A stretch of 64,000 bases of DNA from G963675935 sp963823895 (lineage in GTDB: Bacteria > Planctomycetota > Planctomycetia > Pirellulales > Thermoguttaceae). The DNA lies in NCBI GenBank assembly GCA_963823895.1, contig CAWGNG010000028.1, positions 62,001-126,000 of the forward strand. Reading direction: 5' to 3'. Within the stretch, counting starts at the first letter, position 1. Every line of letters begins with the position of its first letter. A model generated the notes under the pieces. It was not told where the DNA came from and ran no database searches. It saw only the letters and a program-made list of their open reading frames with translations. A program made the position numbers and the translations under genes. This document shows, one piece after another, positions 25,407 to 33,430 of this stretch.

Positions 25407-26633
25407 TCACTGTGTTGCCTTGCTGCCTTTCGCCGCCGCCTTGCCGTCTTTCGCTGCCGCCTTGACCTCTTCCGGCTTGACCGGTTTTCCCGCCTGGACC
25501 CGTTGCAGCCCGTCCAGCACAACCCGGTCGTTCTCGGAGAGTCCGCTCTTGATTTCTCGCAGGCCGCCGTGAAGTGACCCGATCTTCACCCGGCGGTAGA
25601 CCGCTTCATTCTTGTCGTTGACGACATAGAGAAACTTCTGCCCCTGGTCCGAGCTGACCGCCGCTTCGGGGATCAGGATCGCCCGGTGCGGGTCTCCCTT
25701 GGGCAAGCGGATTCTGGCGTACATTCCCGGCGAAAGCATCCGCTTGGGGTTGGGAAAGATGCCGCGCAACCGCAGCGTCCCAGTCATTACGTCGAAACGG
25801 TTGTCGCCGAAGTCGATGATCCCTTCGTGCGGAAAATCTTCTTCGTCCGCCAATCCCAACAGGATCTTGATCTTGGCCTCGCGCACCGTCCGCAGCGAAC
25901 CCCGTTGCGCGATCACCATGCGCCGCAATTCCAGCAGCGTCCGCTCGTCGATGTCGAAGTAGGCGTAGATCGGGTCGAGCGTGACGATCGTCGTTAGCGG
26001 CGTCACGTCGGCCTGCACCATATTGCCCGGATCGATCGACTGCTTGCTCACCCGGCCGTCGCACGGCGCATAGACCTTGGTCCACTGAAGGTTCAACTCG
26101 GCCAGCCGCAGCGCGGCCTGCGCCGTTTTCATCGCCGCCTCCGACTCTCGGTAGTCGCCGGCGATCTGATCGTAGTCCCCCTGGGCGATTGCGCGGCTCG
26201 GCAGCAACTCCTCCGCGCGTTTGAGATCTTTCGATAATCGATCGAAGTGGGCCTTGGCCTGCGCCAGCGCGGCCTCGGCCTTGCTCTTGTCGGCCTCGTA
26301 GCTACGCGGATCGATCTCGAACAGCAAGTCCCCTTTCTTGACCTCCGTCCCTTCCTTGTTCGGTCCGCCGTCCCTGAGGCCCTCGACGAGATAGCCGCTC
26401 ACGCGGGCGCGAATCTCGACGCTCATCACGGCCTCGGTATGGCCGGGAAAATCCTCGTAATCGGTAATGGCCTCAACCGTCGGCCGCCCCACAATCACCT
26501 CGGGGTTGCCAGGAACGCCGCCCGGAGGTTGTCCCGACGCTCCTCCCGACATCGGCGCCCGCCCGCAACCGACGACCACGGCGGCCAGTAACACGCAAAC
26601 CAGACCAAGCGACAGTCCGCATTTCTGATACAT
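25407..26633 (-). CDS. Membrane fusion protein of the RND efflux system
   Basis: A 408-residue periplasmic adaptor (AcrA/MexA class). The N-terminus is a lipoprotein signal with lipobox VVVGC near residue 23. The biotinyl-lipoyl-like half MSVEIRARVSGYL and its partner VYAPCDGRVSKQSIDPG flank a coiled-coil hairpin (about residues 110-185). The beta-barrel segment contains GIIDFGDNRFDVMTGTLRLR, followed by SPGMYARIRLP. The C-terminus is a Lys/Ala-rich tail of about 25 residues. It links the inner-membrane pump to the outer-membrane channel. It lies between the NodT-like gene and the two pump genes in one orientation. Confidence 0.92.
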   Translation of the reverse strand: MYQKCGLSLGLVCVLLAAVVVGCGRAPMSGGASGQPPGGVPGNPEVIVGRPTVEAITDYEDFPGHTEAVMSVEIRARVSGYLVEGLRDGGPNKEGTEVKKGDLLFEIDPRSYEADKSKAEAALAQAKAHFDRLSKDLKRAEELLPSRAIAQGDYDQIAGDYRESEAAMKTAQAALRLAELNLQWTKVYAPCDGRVSKQSIDPGNMVQADVTPLTTIVTLDPIYAYFDIDERTLLELRRMVIAQRGSLRTVREAKIKILLGLADEEDFPHEGIIDFGDNRFDVMTGTLRLRGIFPNPKRMLSPGMYARIRLPKGDPHRAILIPEAAVSSDQGQKFLYVVNDKNEAVYRRVKIGSLHGGLREIKSGLSENDRVVLDGLQRVQAGKPVKPEEVKAAAKDGKAAAKGSKATQ

Positions 26634-26826
26634 ACGATCACTCTCGGGGGAGACTGCTTTCCTAGCTCCTATTACTTAATATACGTGAAGTATCCTGGAA
26701 AGAGCAAGTGCCCCAGTCATTTGGGCACAGGAACGGATTTCGGGTTCCTCGCCGTTTAGCGGCCGCCGGGGCGTTGGCCCCCTCTGCTTGCCGCCTTGCC
26801 GGCGGCTAACCACCCCCACCGCGGTG

Positions 26827-28464
26827 TCATGGACCGGGAAACTCCGGCGACGGGATCGGAAGCTGCTCGGTCGCCGGAGGGTTCGGTTGGCTGCCCGGCG
26901 GTTCCAACAGATTGCGCAACTTCTGCAATTCCGCCGCACCCTCCGGCACGAGGCTGGGCGAAACTTCGGGCGGCGGCGGCACTTCCGGACAGGGTTGCAG
27001 ACTAATTTCCCATCCCCCCCCCAACGCCCGGTAGGTCAGTATCAGCCCTTGCGCGATTTGACCCCGCGACTGGGCCAGCAGGTCTTGTTGCGTAACCCGG
27101 TTCTGCTCGATCAGGGCAAACCGGTTGAAATCGAAACCCGGCTGGCCGATGACGGTGGGCAGGAACATGTCGCGGACCGCCGAGCTGGCCGCCGACACGC
27201 TCTTTTCCAAATGCCGCGTCCGCTCTTGGGCCTGGAGAAACGTGACCAGGCCGTCCTCCGCCTCCTCGGCCGCTTGCAGCACCGTCTCCTGGTAGGTCAC
27301 CACTAGTTCACCGAACCTGGCCTCTTGCAGGCGGACGTTGTTGGCGATTCGCCCATAGTTCAGCAGGTTCCACTGGAACGACGGGCCGATGTTGCTATTG
27401 AACGATCCGGGGACGAAGAGATTGCTGAAATTCTGCGACTGCCATCCTAGCGTGCCGTTGATCGTAAATGCCGGATAGAGATCGGCCTGGGCAATGCCGA
27501 TCTGTTCCGACTGCGCGGCCGCCAGGCGTTCGGCCCTGCGCACGTCCGGGCGGCGGCGGAGCAAGTCGCAGGGAATGCCGATGGCGATTTCCGGCGGCGC
27601 TTTCGGGATAATGTCTTCGCCCAGCATGTTGCGCAGGTCCACCGGCGGCATACCCAGCAGAGTACACAACCGGTTCTCAGCCATCCGCATATCGATTTCC
27701 AACAGCGATATGCCCGAAATCGCCTGCTCCAGATTGCTCTCCGTCTGGTGAACGTCCAATGGCGTTGTTCGGAAACCCGCCTTTTCGCGGCGTTGCGTCC
27801 ATTTCAATACCAGTTCCAGAATGGTGACGTTTTGCCGCAGATAGCGGAGCCGCTCCTGGTCGGTGCGGATCTCCACGTAGTTGCTGGCCACGTCGCCCAA
27901 CAGCGTAACCAGCACTTGGTCGTAATCGAACACCGACGCGTCGAGTTGGGCCTCCGCGGCGGTAATCGCGCGGCGCAGCCGCCCCCAGAAATCGATCTCC
28001 CAGGCCAGGTTGAATCCCAAGCCCCATTGATCGTAGAACTGATTGCCGAAGGGACCGCCAGCCGTGTTTTGGCTCCTGGCGTTGCGTTGGTAGCTGCCGG
28101 TGGCGTTCTGCGTCTGCGGGAATAAGTCGCCGCGGACGATTCCCAACGTGGCGCGGGCCTGGAGAATGCGGAAGGCGGCCTCGCGCAATGTCAAGTTCTG
28201 CCGATAAGCGCACACCACCAGGCGATCGAGCGTCGGATCGTGAAACAGCGCCCACCAGCAACTGATGTCTTGGCCCGGCGTCGCATGAATGTCGATCTGG
28301 TCGATCCAGTGTTTGGCCACTGGCGCCGGCGGGGGACAATAGTTCGGCCCCACTTTGAACCCGTTGCAGATGTAATCTTGCAAACTCGTGCATCCCGAGA
28401 GCGACACAACGGCCCCAACCGACAGCGCCAGGATCATCCGCCTAAACATGCATGTCGCGAACAT
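26827..28464 (-). CDS. NodT/TolC-type outer-membrane efflux lipoprotein
   Basis: A 545-residue channel protein of the OEP/NodT family. The frame is open 53 codons further upstream, but an AAGGAG motif 9 bp before the Met at 28464 and the following lipobox (SLSGC) fix the start. Family landmarks include FKVGPNYCPPPAP, DLFPQTQNATGSYQ, WEIDFWGRLRRAI and the duplicated outer-membrane coiled-coil halves (VASNYVEIRTDQERLRYLRQ, LLRRRPDVRRAERLAAAQSE). The C-terminus is Pro/Glu-rich. Encoded first in the operon, it gives the complete tripartite set NodT-MFP-RND-RND. No regulator gene is adjacent. Confidence 0.92.
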   Translation of the reverse strand: MFATCMFRRMILALSVGAVVSLSGCTSLQDYICNGFKVGPNYCPPPAPVAKHWIDQIDIHATPGQDISCWWALFHDPTLDRLVVCAYRQNLTLREAAFRILQARATLGIVRGDLFPQTQNATGSYQRNARSQNTAGGPFGNQFYDQWGLGFNLAWEIDFWGRLRRAITAAEAQLDASVFDYDQVLVTLLGDVASNYVEIRTDQERLRYLRQNVTILELVLKWTQRREKAGFRTTPLDVHQTESNLEQAISGISLLEIDMRMAENRLCTLLGMPPVDLRNMLGEDIIPKAPPEIAIGIPCDLLRRRPDVRRAERLAAAQSEQIGIAQADLYPAFTINGTLGWQSQNFSNLFVPGSFNSNIGPSFQWNLLNYGRIANNVRLQEARFGELVVTYQETVLQAAEEAEDGLVTFLQAQERTRHLEKSVSAASSAVRDMFLPTVIGQPGFDFNRFALIEQNRVTQQDLLAQSRGQIAQGLILTYRALGGGWEISLQPCPEVPPPPEVSPSLVPEGAAELQKLRNLLEPPGSQPNPPATEQLPIPSPEFPGP

Positions 28465-28679
28465 TCCACGGCTCTCCTTGCTGCCCGTGCAATCCGAGGA
28501 AGCCTGGCCTCGCGCCAACAAAACCGGCGCAACCAGCATCACTGCTACCTGCCTCATATTCGGCAAATCTGTCTTAAGTGATTTGACCAGTTTCTCTAGG
28601 CTATGAGATTTCCTCCATTTCACCCTCTTTGCGCAGTCGGATTATGCGGACCTGAGGGCCTGCCTGAAAGGGTGTGTTG

Positions 28680-28802
28680 GCTGTCGGCTTTCAGCGATCA
28701 GCGATCAGCATGTCGAAAGCGTAAGTGCCGTATGCCCATCGGCTTACGATGGGACAGTCGCGACACCTCCTCGACCGCTAACCGCTGATAGCTGATAGCT
28801 GA
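28680..28802. repeat. Imperfect inverted repeat, CAGCGATCAGCGATCAGC type
   Basis: The left arm CTTTCAGCGATCAGCGATCA is mirrored by GCTGATAGCTGATAGCTGAC at the right. It sits in the 528-bp divergent gap between the NodT-like gene and the BBP7 gene. The rest of that gap (28803-28992) holds no gene; promoters for both sides are expected there but not located. Confidence 0.7.
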
Positions 28803-28992
28803 CTGCCCCTGCAACCCGGCCGGCCGGGGGAGGATTTGCCCCACAATGCCCCGAAAAATCCAAGAAAACGCAGATTGCCGAAAAAAACGTTAATGACGAA
28901 GAGTCCGACGGCCGATATACGGTCCCGGACCAGCCGCCACAAGAAAATAATCTGGACATCAGGGGGACTTTTAATGGACGGGAGCAGAATCC

Positions 28993-30693
28993 ATGTTGCC
29001 GTGCAGATCCCCCGAGCATCTTCGCCGACGCACCATTGCGGTTGATCTACGGCGGGCCATCGCTGCCCTGCTTTTCGCTTGCACGGTGTGCCCGGCGCTG
29101 GCTCTTGCCGCCCAGTTCGACCCTTCCATCCCCGAACCGCGGCTGTTGCCCGCCGGCAGCACCGACCCCGCTGCGCCCGTGCCCGTGTGGCACAGCAGGT
29201 ACGCCGTTCCGCCGAGCGATCAGCCTAGTCAGACCGCGCCGCCCCAGTACCAATATCAGCCGTCACGTCGCCCGCGCGCCGTTTCCACGATTAGGCAAAC
29301 CGCCTATCAGTCGGGCCCCTATCGAAATCTTCAGCCGGCCATGATTCAGCAGAATGGGCCGATGTGCTCCGGCGTGGCGGTGTGGAGTGACGAGGCCTCG
29401 GCCGGCTCTCCCCAGCCGCTTCCCGAGGGCAACTGCCCGTGCCAGGGCGGCGGCGGCTGTGGCTACGCGAACAGCAGCGGCTGCGGCCGTGCGACCTGCG
29501 GCGGCTGCGGCGATCCAAGCTGTGGCGGCTGCGGCAACTGCGGCGACTGTTGCGAGGAAGATTGCTGTCTGAACTGCGATTGCAATGATGAGAGCGACCT
29601 TATCGAGTTTGAATTGCCATTTGCCGACCGCCTCTGGGCTCGCGGCGAATATCTCCTCTGGTGGACGCGGGATGCCAGCCTGCCGCCGTTGGTGACCACT
29701 AGCTCCAGCACCGATCGCACGATTGCCGGCCAACTGGGCCAATCGACGACGACCATCCTTGTCGGCAACGGCGTTGGGCTCAGCAGCGACGGACGCTCCG
29801 GCGCCCGCGTCGACCTTGGTTATTGGCTGCTGCCTTGTCAGAGCCTCGGTTTCGAGGTGACCTACCTGGATCTCGGCAGCCAGTCCTCGCAATTCCAAAC
29901 AAATAGCGGCAACGTCGCGATTCTTGCCCGGCCCTTCTACAACCTGGAGACCGGCAGCGAGGGGCAAGACGCGGTGCTGGTCGCCTTTCCCGGCTTTACC
30001 AGCGGCTCGATCTCGATTGCGTCCACCAACCAGTTTCAGACGCTCGAAGGCTTGCTGCGGCGTCGCGTGTTGCAGGAATGCGGCCGCACCATCGACCTCG
30101 TCGGCGGATACCGTTACGCTTGCCTGCAAGATGGGCTCCTGATCGACGAGACCTCGACCTCGATCAATCGTGATAGCCCCGTGCCGTTCGAAACCACGTT
30201 TGTCACCACCGATCAGTTCGACACGCAGAACCGCTTCAACGGCGGCGAAATCGGCTTCGTCTTTCAACAGCGTTGCCACCGCTGGTCGCTCGACCTGTCG
30301 ATGAAGCTCGCGCTGGGCAGCACTCAGTCGCAGGTCGCCATCAACGGCTCGACGGCGATCACGCCGCGAGGCGGAGGCACGACGGTTTACACCGGCGGCA
30401 TCCTGGCCCTGCCGACGAACATCGGCACCTACGACGAGACCAAGTTCTCGCTGATGCCCGAGCTAGGTGCCACGCTCGGTTTCGACATCACGCGGCACTT
30501 GCGGGCGACCATCGGTTACACGTTCCTCTACTGGAGCAACGTGGCGCGGCCGGGCGATCAGATCAACACGGACATAAACGCTTCGCAATTTCCTCCCGGC
30601 ACTCTGACGGGCGCGGCCCGTCCGAACTTCGTCTTCCACACCACCGACTTCTGGGCGCAAGGCTTGAACGTCGGCGCGGAGTACCGTTTCTAA
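28993..30693 (+). CDS. BBP7-family outer-membrane beta-barrel protein with Cys-rich insert
   Basis: A 566-residue protein with a signal peptide ending near LALAAQ (residue 40). Residues 41-148 are Pro/Gln-rich. Residues 149-200 are extraordinarily Cys/Gly-rich, with runs such as CGGCGDPSCGGCGNCGDCC. From residue 215 on (LWARGEYLLWWTRDASLPPL) the sequence matches the planctomycete BBP7 family: GARVDLGYWL, GFEVTYLDLGSQSSQ, LVGGYRY, and a terminal GLNVGAEYRF that ends in Phe, as outer-membrane barrels do. A barrel of about 12-16 strands is likely. The Cys-rich insert may crosslink the protein to the envelope or bind metal; this is speculative. GGGAG lies 9 bp before the ATG. Confidence 0.8.
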   Translation: MLPCRSPEHLRRRTIAVDLRRAIAALLFACTVCPALALAAQFDPSIPEPRLLPAGSTDPAAPVPVWHSRYAVPPSDQPSQTAPPQYQYQPSRRPRAVSTIRQTAYQSGPYRNLQPAMIQQNGPMCSGVAVWSDEASAGSPQPLPEGNCPCQGGGGCGYANSSGCGRATCGGCGDPSCGGCGNCGDCCEEDCCLNCDCNDESDLIEFELPFADRLWARGEYLLWWTRDASLPPLVTTSSSTDRTIAGQLGQSTTTILVGNGVGLSSDGRSGARVDLGYWLLPCQSLGFEVTYLDLGSQSSQFQTNSGNVAILARPFYNLETGSEGQDAVLVAFPGFTSGSISIASTNQFQTLEGLLRRRVLQECGRTIDLVGGYRYACLQDGLLIDETSTSINRDSPVPFETTFVTTDQFDTQNRFNGGEIGFVFQQRCHRWSLDLSMKLALGSTQSQVAINGSTAITPRGGGTTVYTGGILALPTNIGTYDETKFSLMPELGATLGFDITRHLRATIGYTFLYWSNVARPGDQINTDINASQFPPGTLTGAARPNFVFHTTDFWAQGLNVGAEYRF

Positions 30694-30731
30694 ACGGCAG
30701 TCTCCGCACCGCGGAAGCAGCGGACACTTTG

Positions 30732-30749
30732 TTGGGGTGGCAGTTGCAC
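30732..30749. repeat. Half of a family A palindrome abutting the IS66 left end
   Basis: TTGGGGTGGCAGTTGCAC is the left half of the family A palindrome and stops exactly where the IS66 terminus GTAAGTGAC begins. A complete family A copy lies just past the right end (33380-33423). Confidence 0.65.
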
Positions 30750-30842
30750 GTAAGTGACTGGCGGAACACGTCTTGTGCAGTCGGGTAGGCTGGGGGCATC
30801 GGCCGGGATGGTCTCGGCTCGATGAACCTCAGGAGCCCGAAC

Positions 30843-31298
30843 ATGAAGAAACGAATTCGACACGGCGATCCGCGGCGACGGAGCTATTGGGAAGAGGTGG
30901 TGCGGCGGTGGAGGGAAGGCGGCCAATCGGTGCGGGCGTTTTGCCGCGCCGAGGAATTGCGGGAGTCGGCCTTCTATTTCTGGCGGCATAAACTGGCGCG
31001 AGGTGGTCACCGCACCGGCAAGCGGGTATCCGGTGCCGTGGACGGCGCGCAGTTCCAGTCACGCCCGGCGACGCCAACGTCGCGTTCATCCAAGCGGGTA
31101 TCGCCACGGCATGGTGCTACGCCTTCGTTTCTGCCCGTGCATGTGGTGGGACCGGCAAGCAGGTGCTTCGGCGCGGCTGAGGCGGACGGCGGCGTGGAGA
31201 TTATCCTGGGGCAAGGCCGCACGGTACGGGTGCAGGCGGGCTTCGACCGGCAAACGCTCGCCGCTGTGCTGGCCGTGCTGGAGGTGCAGCCGTGTTGA
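30843..31298 (+). CDS. tnpA: IS66 TnpA (OrfA)
   Basis: A 151-residue protein starting MKKRIRHGDPRRRSYWEEVV. The helix-turn-helix-like region WREGGQSVRAFCRAEELRES, then AFYFWRHKLAR, is typical of IS66 TnpA. The C-terminus contains VEIILGQGRTVRVQAGFDRQ, then TLAAVLAVLE, which matches the conserved TnpA tail. The stop overlaps the GTG start of tnpB by 7 bp. An earlier in-frame Met lies at 30822; the chosen start matches family length. Confidence 0.88.
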   Translation: MKKRIRHGDPRRRSYWEEVVRRWREGGQSVRAFCRAEELRESAFYFWRHKLARGGHRTGKRVSGAVDGAQFQSRPATPTSRSSKRVSPRHGATPSFLPVHVVGPASRCFGAAEADGGVEIILGQGRTVRVQAGFDRQTLAAVLAVLEVQPC

Positions 31299-31647
31299 AC
31301 CTGTCGGAACTGGTGCGGATCTACGTGTGCTTGGCGCCGACAGATATGCGAAAAAGTTTCGACACACTGGCCGCCCTGGTGCGGGACTGGCTGGGATACG
31401 ATCCCTTGTCCGGCCACTTGTTCGTGTTCCGCAGTCGCCGTGGCGATCGCGTGAAACTTTTGTGGTGGGATCGCGACGGGCTGACGTTGTACTATCGGCG
31501 GCTGGAAGAAGGAACCTTTCGCTTTCCGACGAGCAACGACCCACAAGCGCGGAGCGTCGAGGTCTCGCGCAGGAGTTGTCGCTGGTGCTGTGGGGCATCG
31601 ACCCGTCCAGCGTGAAACGGCAGCAACGCTACCAACGCACGGCTTGA
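31292..31647 (+). CDS. tnpB: IS66 TnpB (OrfB), frameshifted near the end
   Basis: The first 85 codons from GTG at 31292 are canonical TnpB: YVCLAPTDMRKSFDTLAALV, then GHLFVFRSRRGDRVKLLWWD and RRLEEGTFRFP. The frame then runs into unrelated sequence and stops at 31615. The expected ending LAQELSLVLWGIDPSSVKRQ is encoded in the adjacent frame and reaches 31647. A single-base change near 31545-31560 explains this. The role in transposition is essential but not mechanistically defined. Confidence 0.8.
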
Positions 31648-31709
31648 TGCGGGGAGAAAAACCTTTCTTGCGGTGGGAATAATTTCGCGTTCACGGTATC
31701 TATAAGGGC

Positions 31710-33310
31710 ATGGACACGGACGCCATGCCTCTTCCCGATCCCGCCCTGCTGCCCGACGATGTTGCGGTGCTCAAGCAGTTGATCGTGCAATTGTTGGAGC
31801 AGTTGCGTTTGCGCGACGAGCGGCTCCAGCGGCAAGAACATCACATTCACTTGCTGCTGAAAAGGATTTACGGGAGCAGCAGCGAGAAGTTCGATCCGCA
31901 GCAAGGCATGTTGTTCGAGAACCAGGCAGATGCGGAAGAGGCGGCTGCCAACTCGCCGCCGCCGGTCGCACGGGCAGCTTCCAAGAACCGCGACAAGCAC
32001 GGCCGAGGGCGGATTCCCGACGAGACCAAGCGTGAGGAAGTCGTTCACGATCTTTCCGAAGCCGAGAAGGCGGCATTGGGCGGCCTGGAGAATCTGGTCG
32101 AGTTGCCGCCGGAGACCAGCGAGCAACTCGATTGGCGGCCCTCGACGCTGTTCGTGATGGTGCATGTCCGCAAGAAATACGCCCGCAAAGAGCAACTGCC
32201 CGAGAGCGGCCTGACGCTCGTTGAGCAGAACGTGGTGCTGGCCCGCAAGCCGCCCGAGGCGATTCCCGGCGGTTTGGCCGGTCCGGGCTGATGGCCCAGG
32301 TGATCGTCAGCAAGGGGGCCGATCATCTGCCCTTGCACCGGCTGGAAGGAATCTTCCAGCGACAGGGCGTCCGCATCTCCCGGCAGACGATGGACGGCTG
32401 GTGGCTTCAAACGGCCGAGTTCTTACAACCTTTGTACGCCCTGGCTATCCGCGTGGTGTTGGCTTCTCACGTAATCCACACGGATGACACCTCGGTGAAG
32501 GTCCGCGATGCCTGGCGGAGGCTGAAGTACACGGGCCACTTCTGGCCCTACGTGGGCGATCCACTGCACTCGCTGACCGTGTTCGATTACACGACGAATC
32601 ACAAACGGGACGGACCGGCCGCGTTTCTCAAGGATTATCGCGGCTATGTGCAGGCCGACGCCTTCAACGGTTACGACGGAATCTACCTGGAATCCGACGG
32701 TCGAATCATCGAGGTGGCTTGTTGGGTGCATGCGCGGAGGAAATTCCACGAGAGCCGACGGCTGGATGCGGCCCGCATGGAGACGGCGTTGGCTTGGATC
32801 GGCAAGCTCTACGCCGTGGAGAAAGATCTCCGGCAGCGCTGTCAGGGCCAGTGGCAGCCACTCACGCTGGAGGAGCGTGCCACGCAAATCGCCGCCGAGC
32901 GGCAGGAGCGGTTGCGGCCGCTCTTGGACAGCTTCCATACATGGCTGGAAGCCGAGGCGCCCAAGGTCTTGCCCAAGAGCGCGGTTCGTGGAGCGATTAA
33001 CTATACGCTCGGCAACTGGACGGCCCTGTCCGTATACCCTAACGACGGCTGGCTGGACATCGACAACAACGAAGGCGAGAACTCGTTGCGGGGCCTCTGT
33101 ATCGGACGCCGCAATTGGCTTTTTGTGGGGAACGACCGGGGCGGCCGCGCGGCGGCGATCCATTTCAGCCTGTTGGCGTCATGCAAGCGTCACGGCCACG
33201 ATCCTTGGGTCTACTACCGCGACGTGCTGACCCGACTGCCAGCGATTCTTCCCGGCGCCAGCGAGGAAGAACTTCTCGCCCTCCTCCCCCACCGCTGGCA
33301 TCCGGCTTGA
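31710..33310 (+). CDS. tnpC: IS66 TnpC transposase, split by one frameshift
   Basis: The N-terminal part (31710-32291, 193 residues) has the coiled-coil leader LLEQLRLRDERLQRQEHHIH and the motif LLLKRIYGSSSEKFDPQQG. It ends at AGPG. The catalytic part (32291-33310, 339 residues) begins MAQVIVSKGADHLPLHRLEG and holds the DDE_Tnp_IS66 core, with HTDDTSVKV, QADAFNGYDGIY, and DNNEGENSLRGLCIGRRNWL. The two frames meet at TGATG, where stop and start overlap. Adding one C would join them as PGLMAQVIV. Either a lost base or coupled re-initiation is possible. Confidence 0.85.
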
Positions 33311-33379
33311 TCTCCCCGTTCGCCAAGCCTACGCCCAGGCGGCGATTTCTCCCTATGTGCTCGGCGGGACGCTTACCCA

Positions 33380-33423
33380 ATTCGGGGCGGCAGTACAACT
33401 GCCGCCCCAACTGCCACCCCAAC
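33380..33423. repeat. Palindromic repeat, family A
   Basis: TTCGGGGCGGCAGTACAACT followed by GCCGCCCCAACTGCCACCCC, a palindrome with a partial second right arm. It separates the IS66 end from the convergent giant surface-protein gene. Confidence 0.8.
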
Positions 33424-33430
33424 AGAACTC

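Larger units (their letters stand above)
30750..33376 (+). mobile_element. IS66-family insertion sequence
   Basis: 2627 bp, the usual IS66 size. The left end GTAAGTGACTGGCGGAACAC and the right end, read inward, GTAAGCGTCCCGCCGAGCAC match at 14 of 20 positions and begin with the IS66-typical GTAAG. It carries tnpA, tnpB and tnpC in order. No 8-bp target duplication is visible. tnpB and tnpC each have one frameshift, so the element is probably inactive or misread. Confidence 0.88.
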
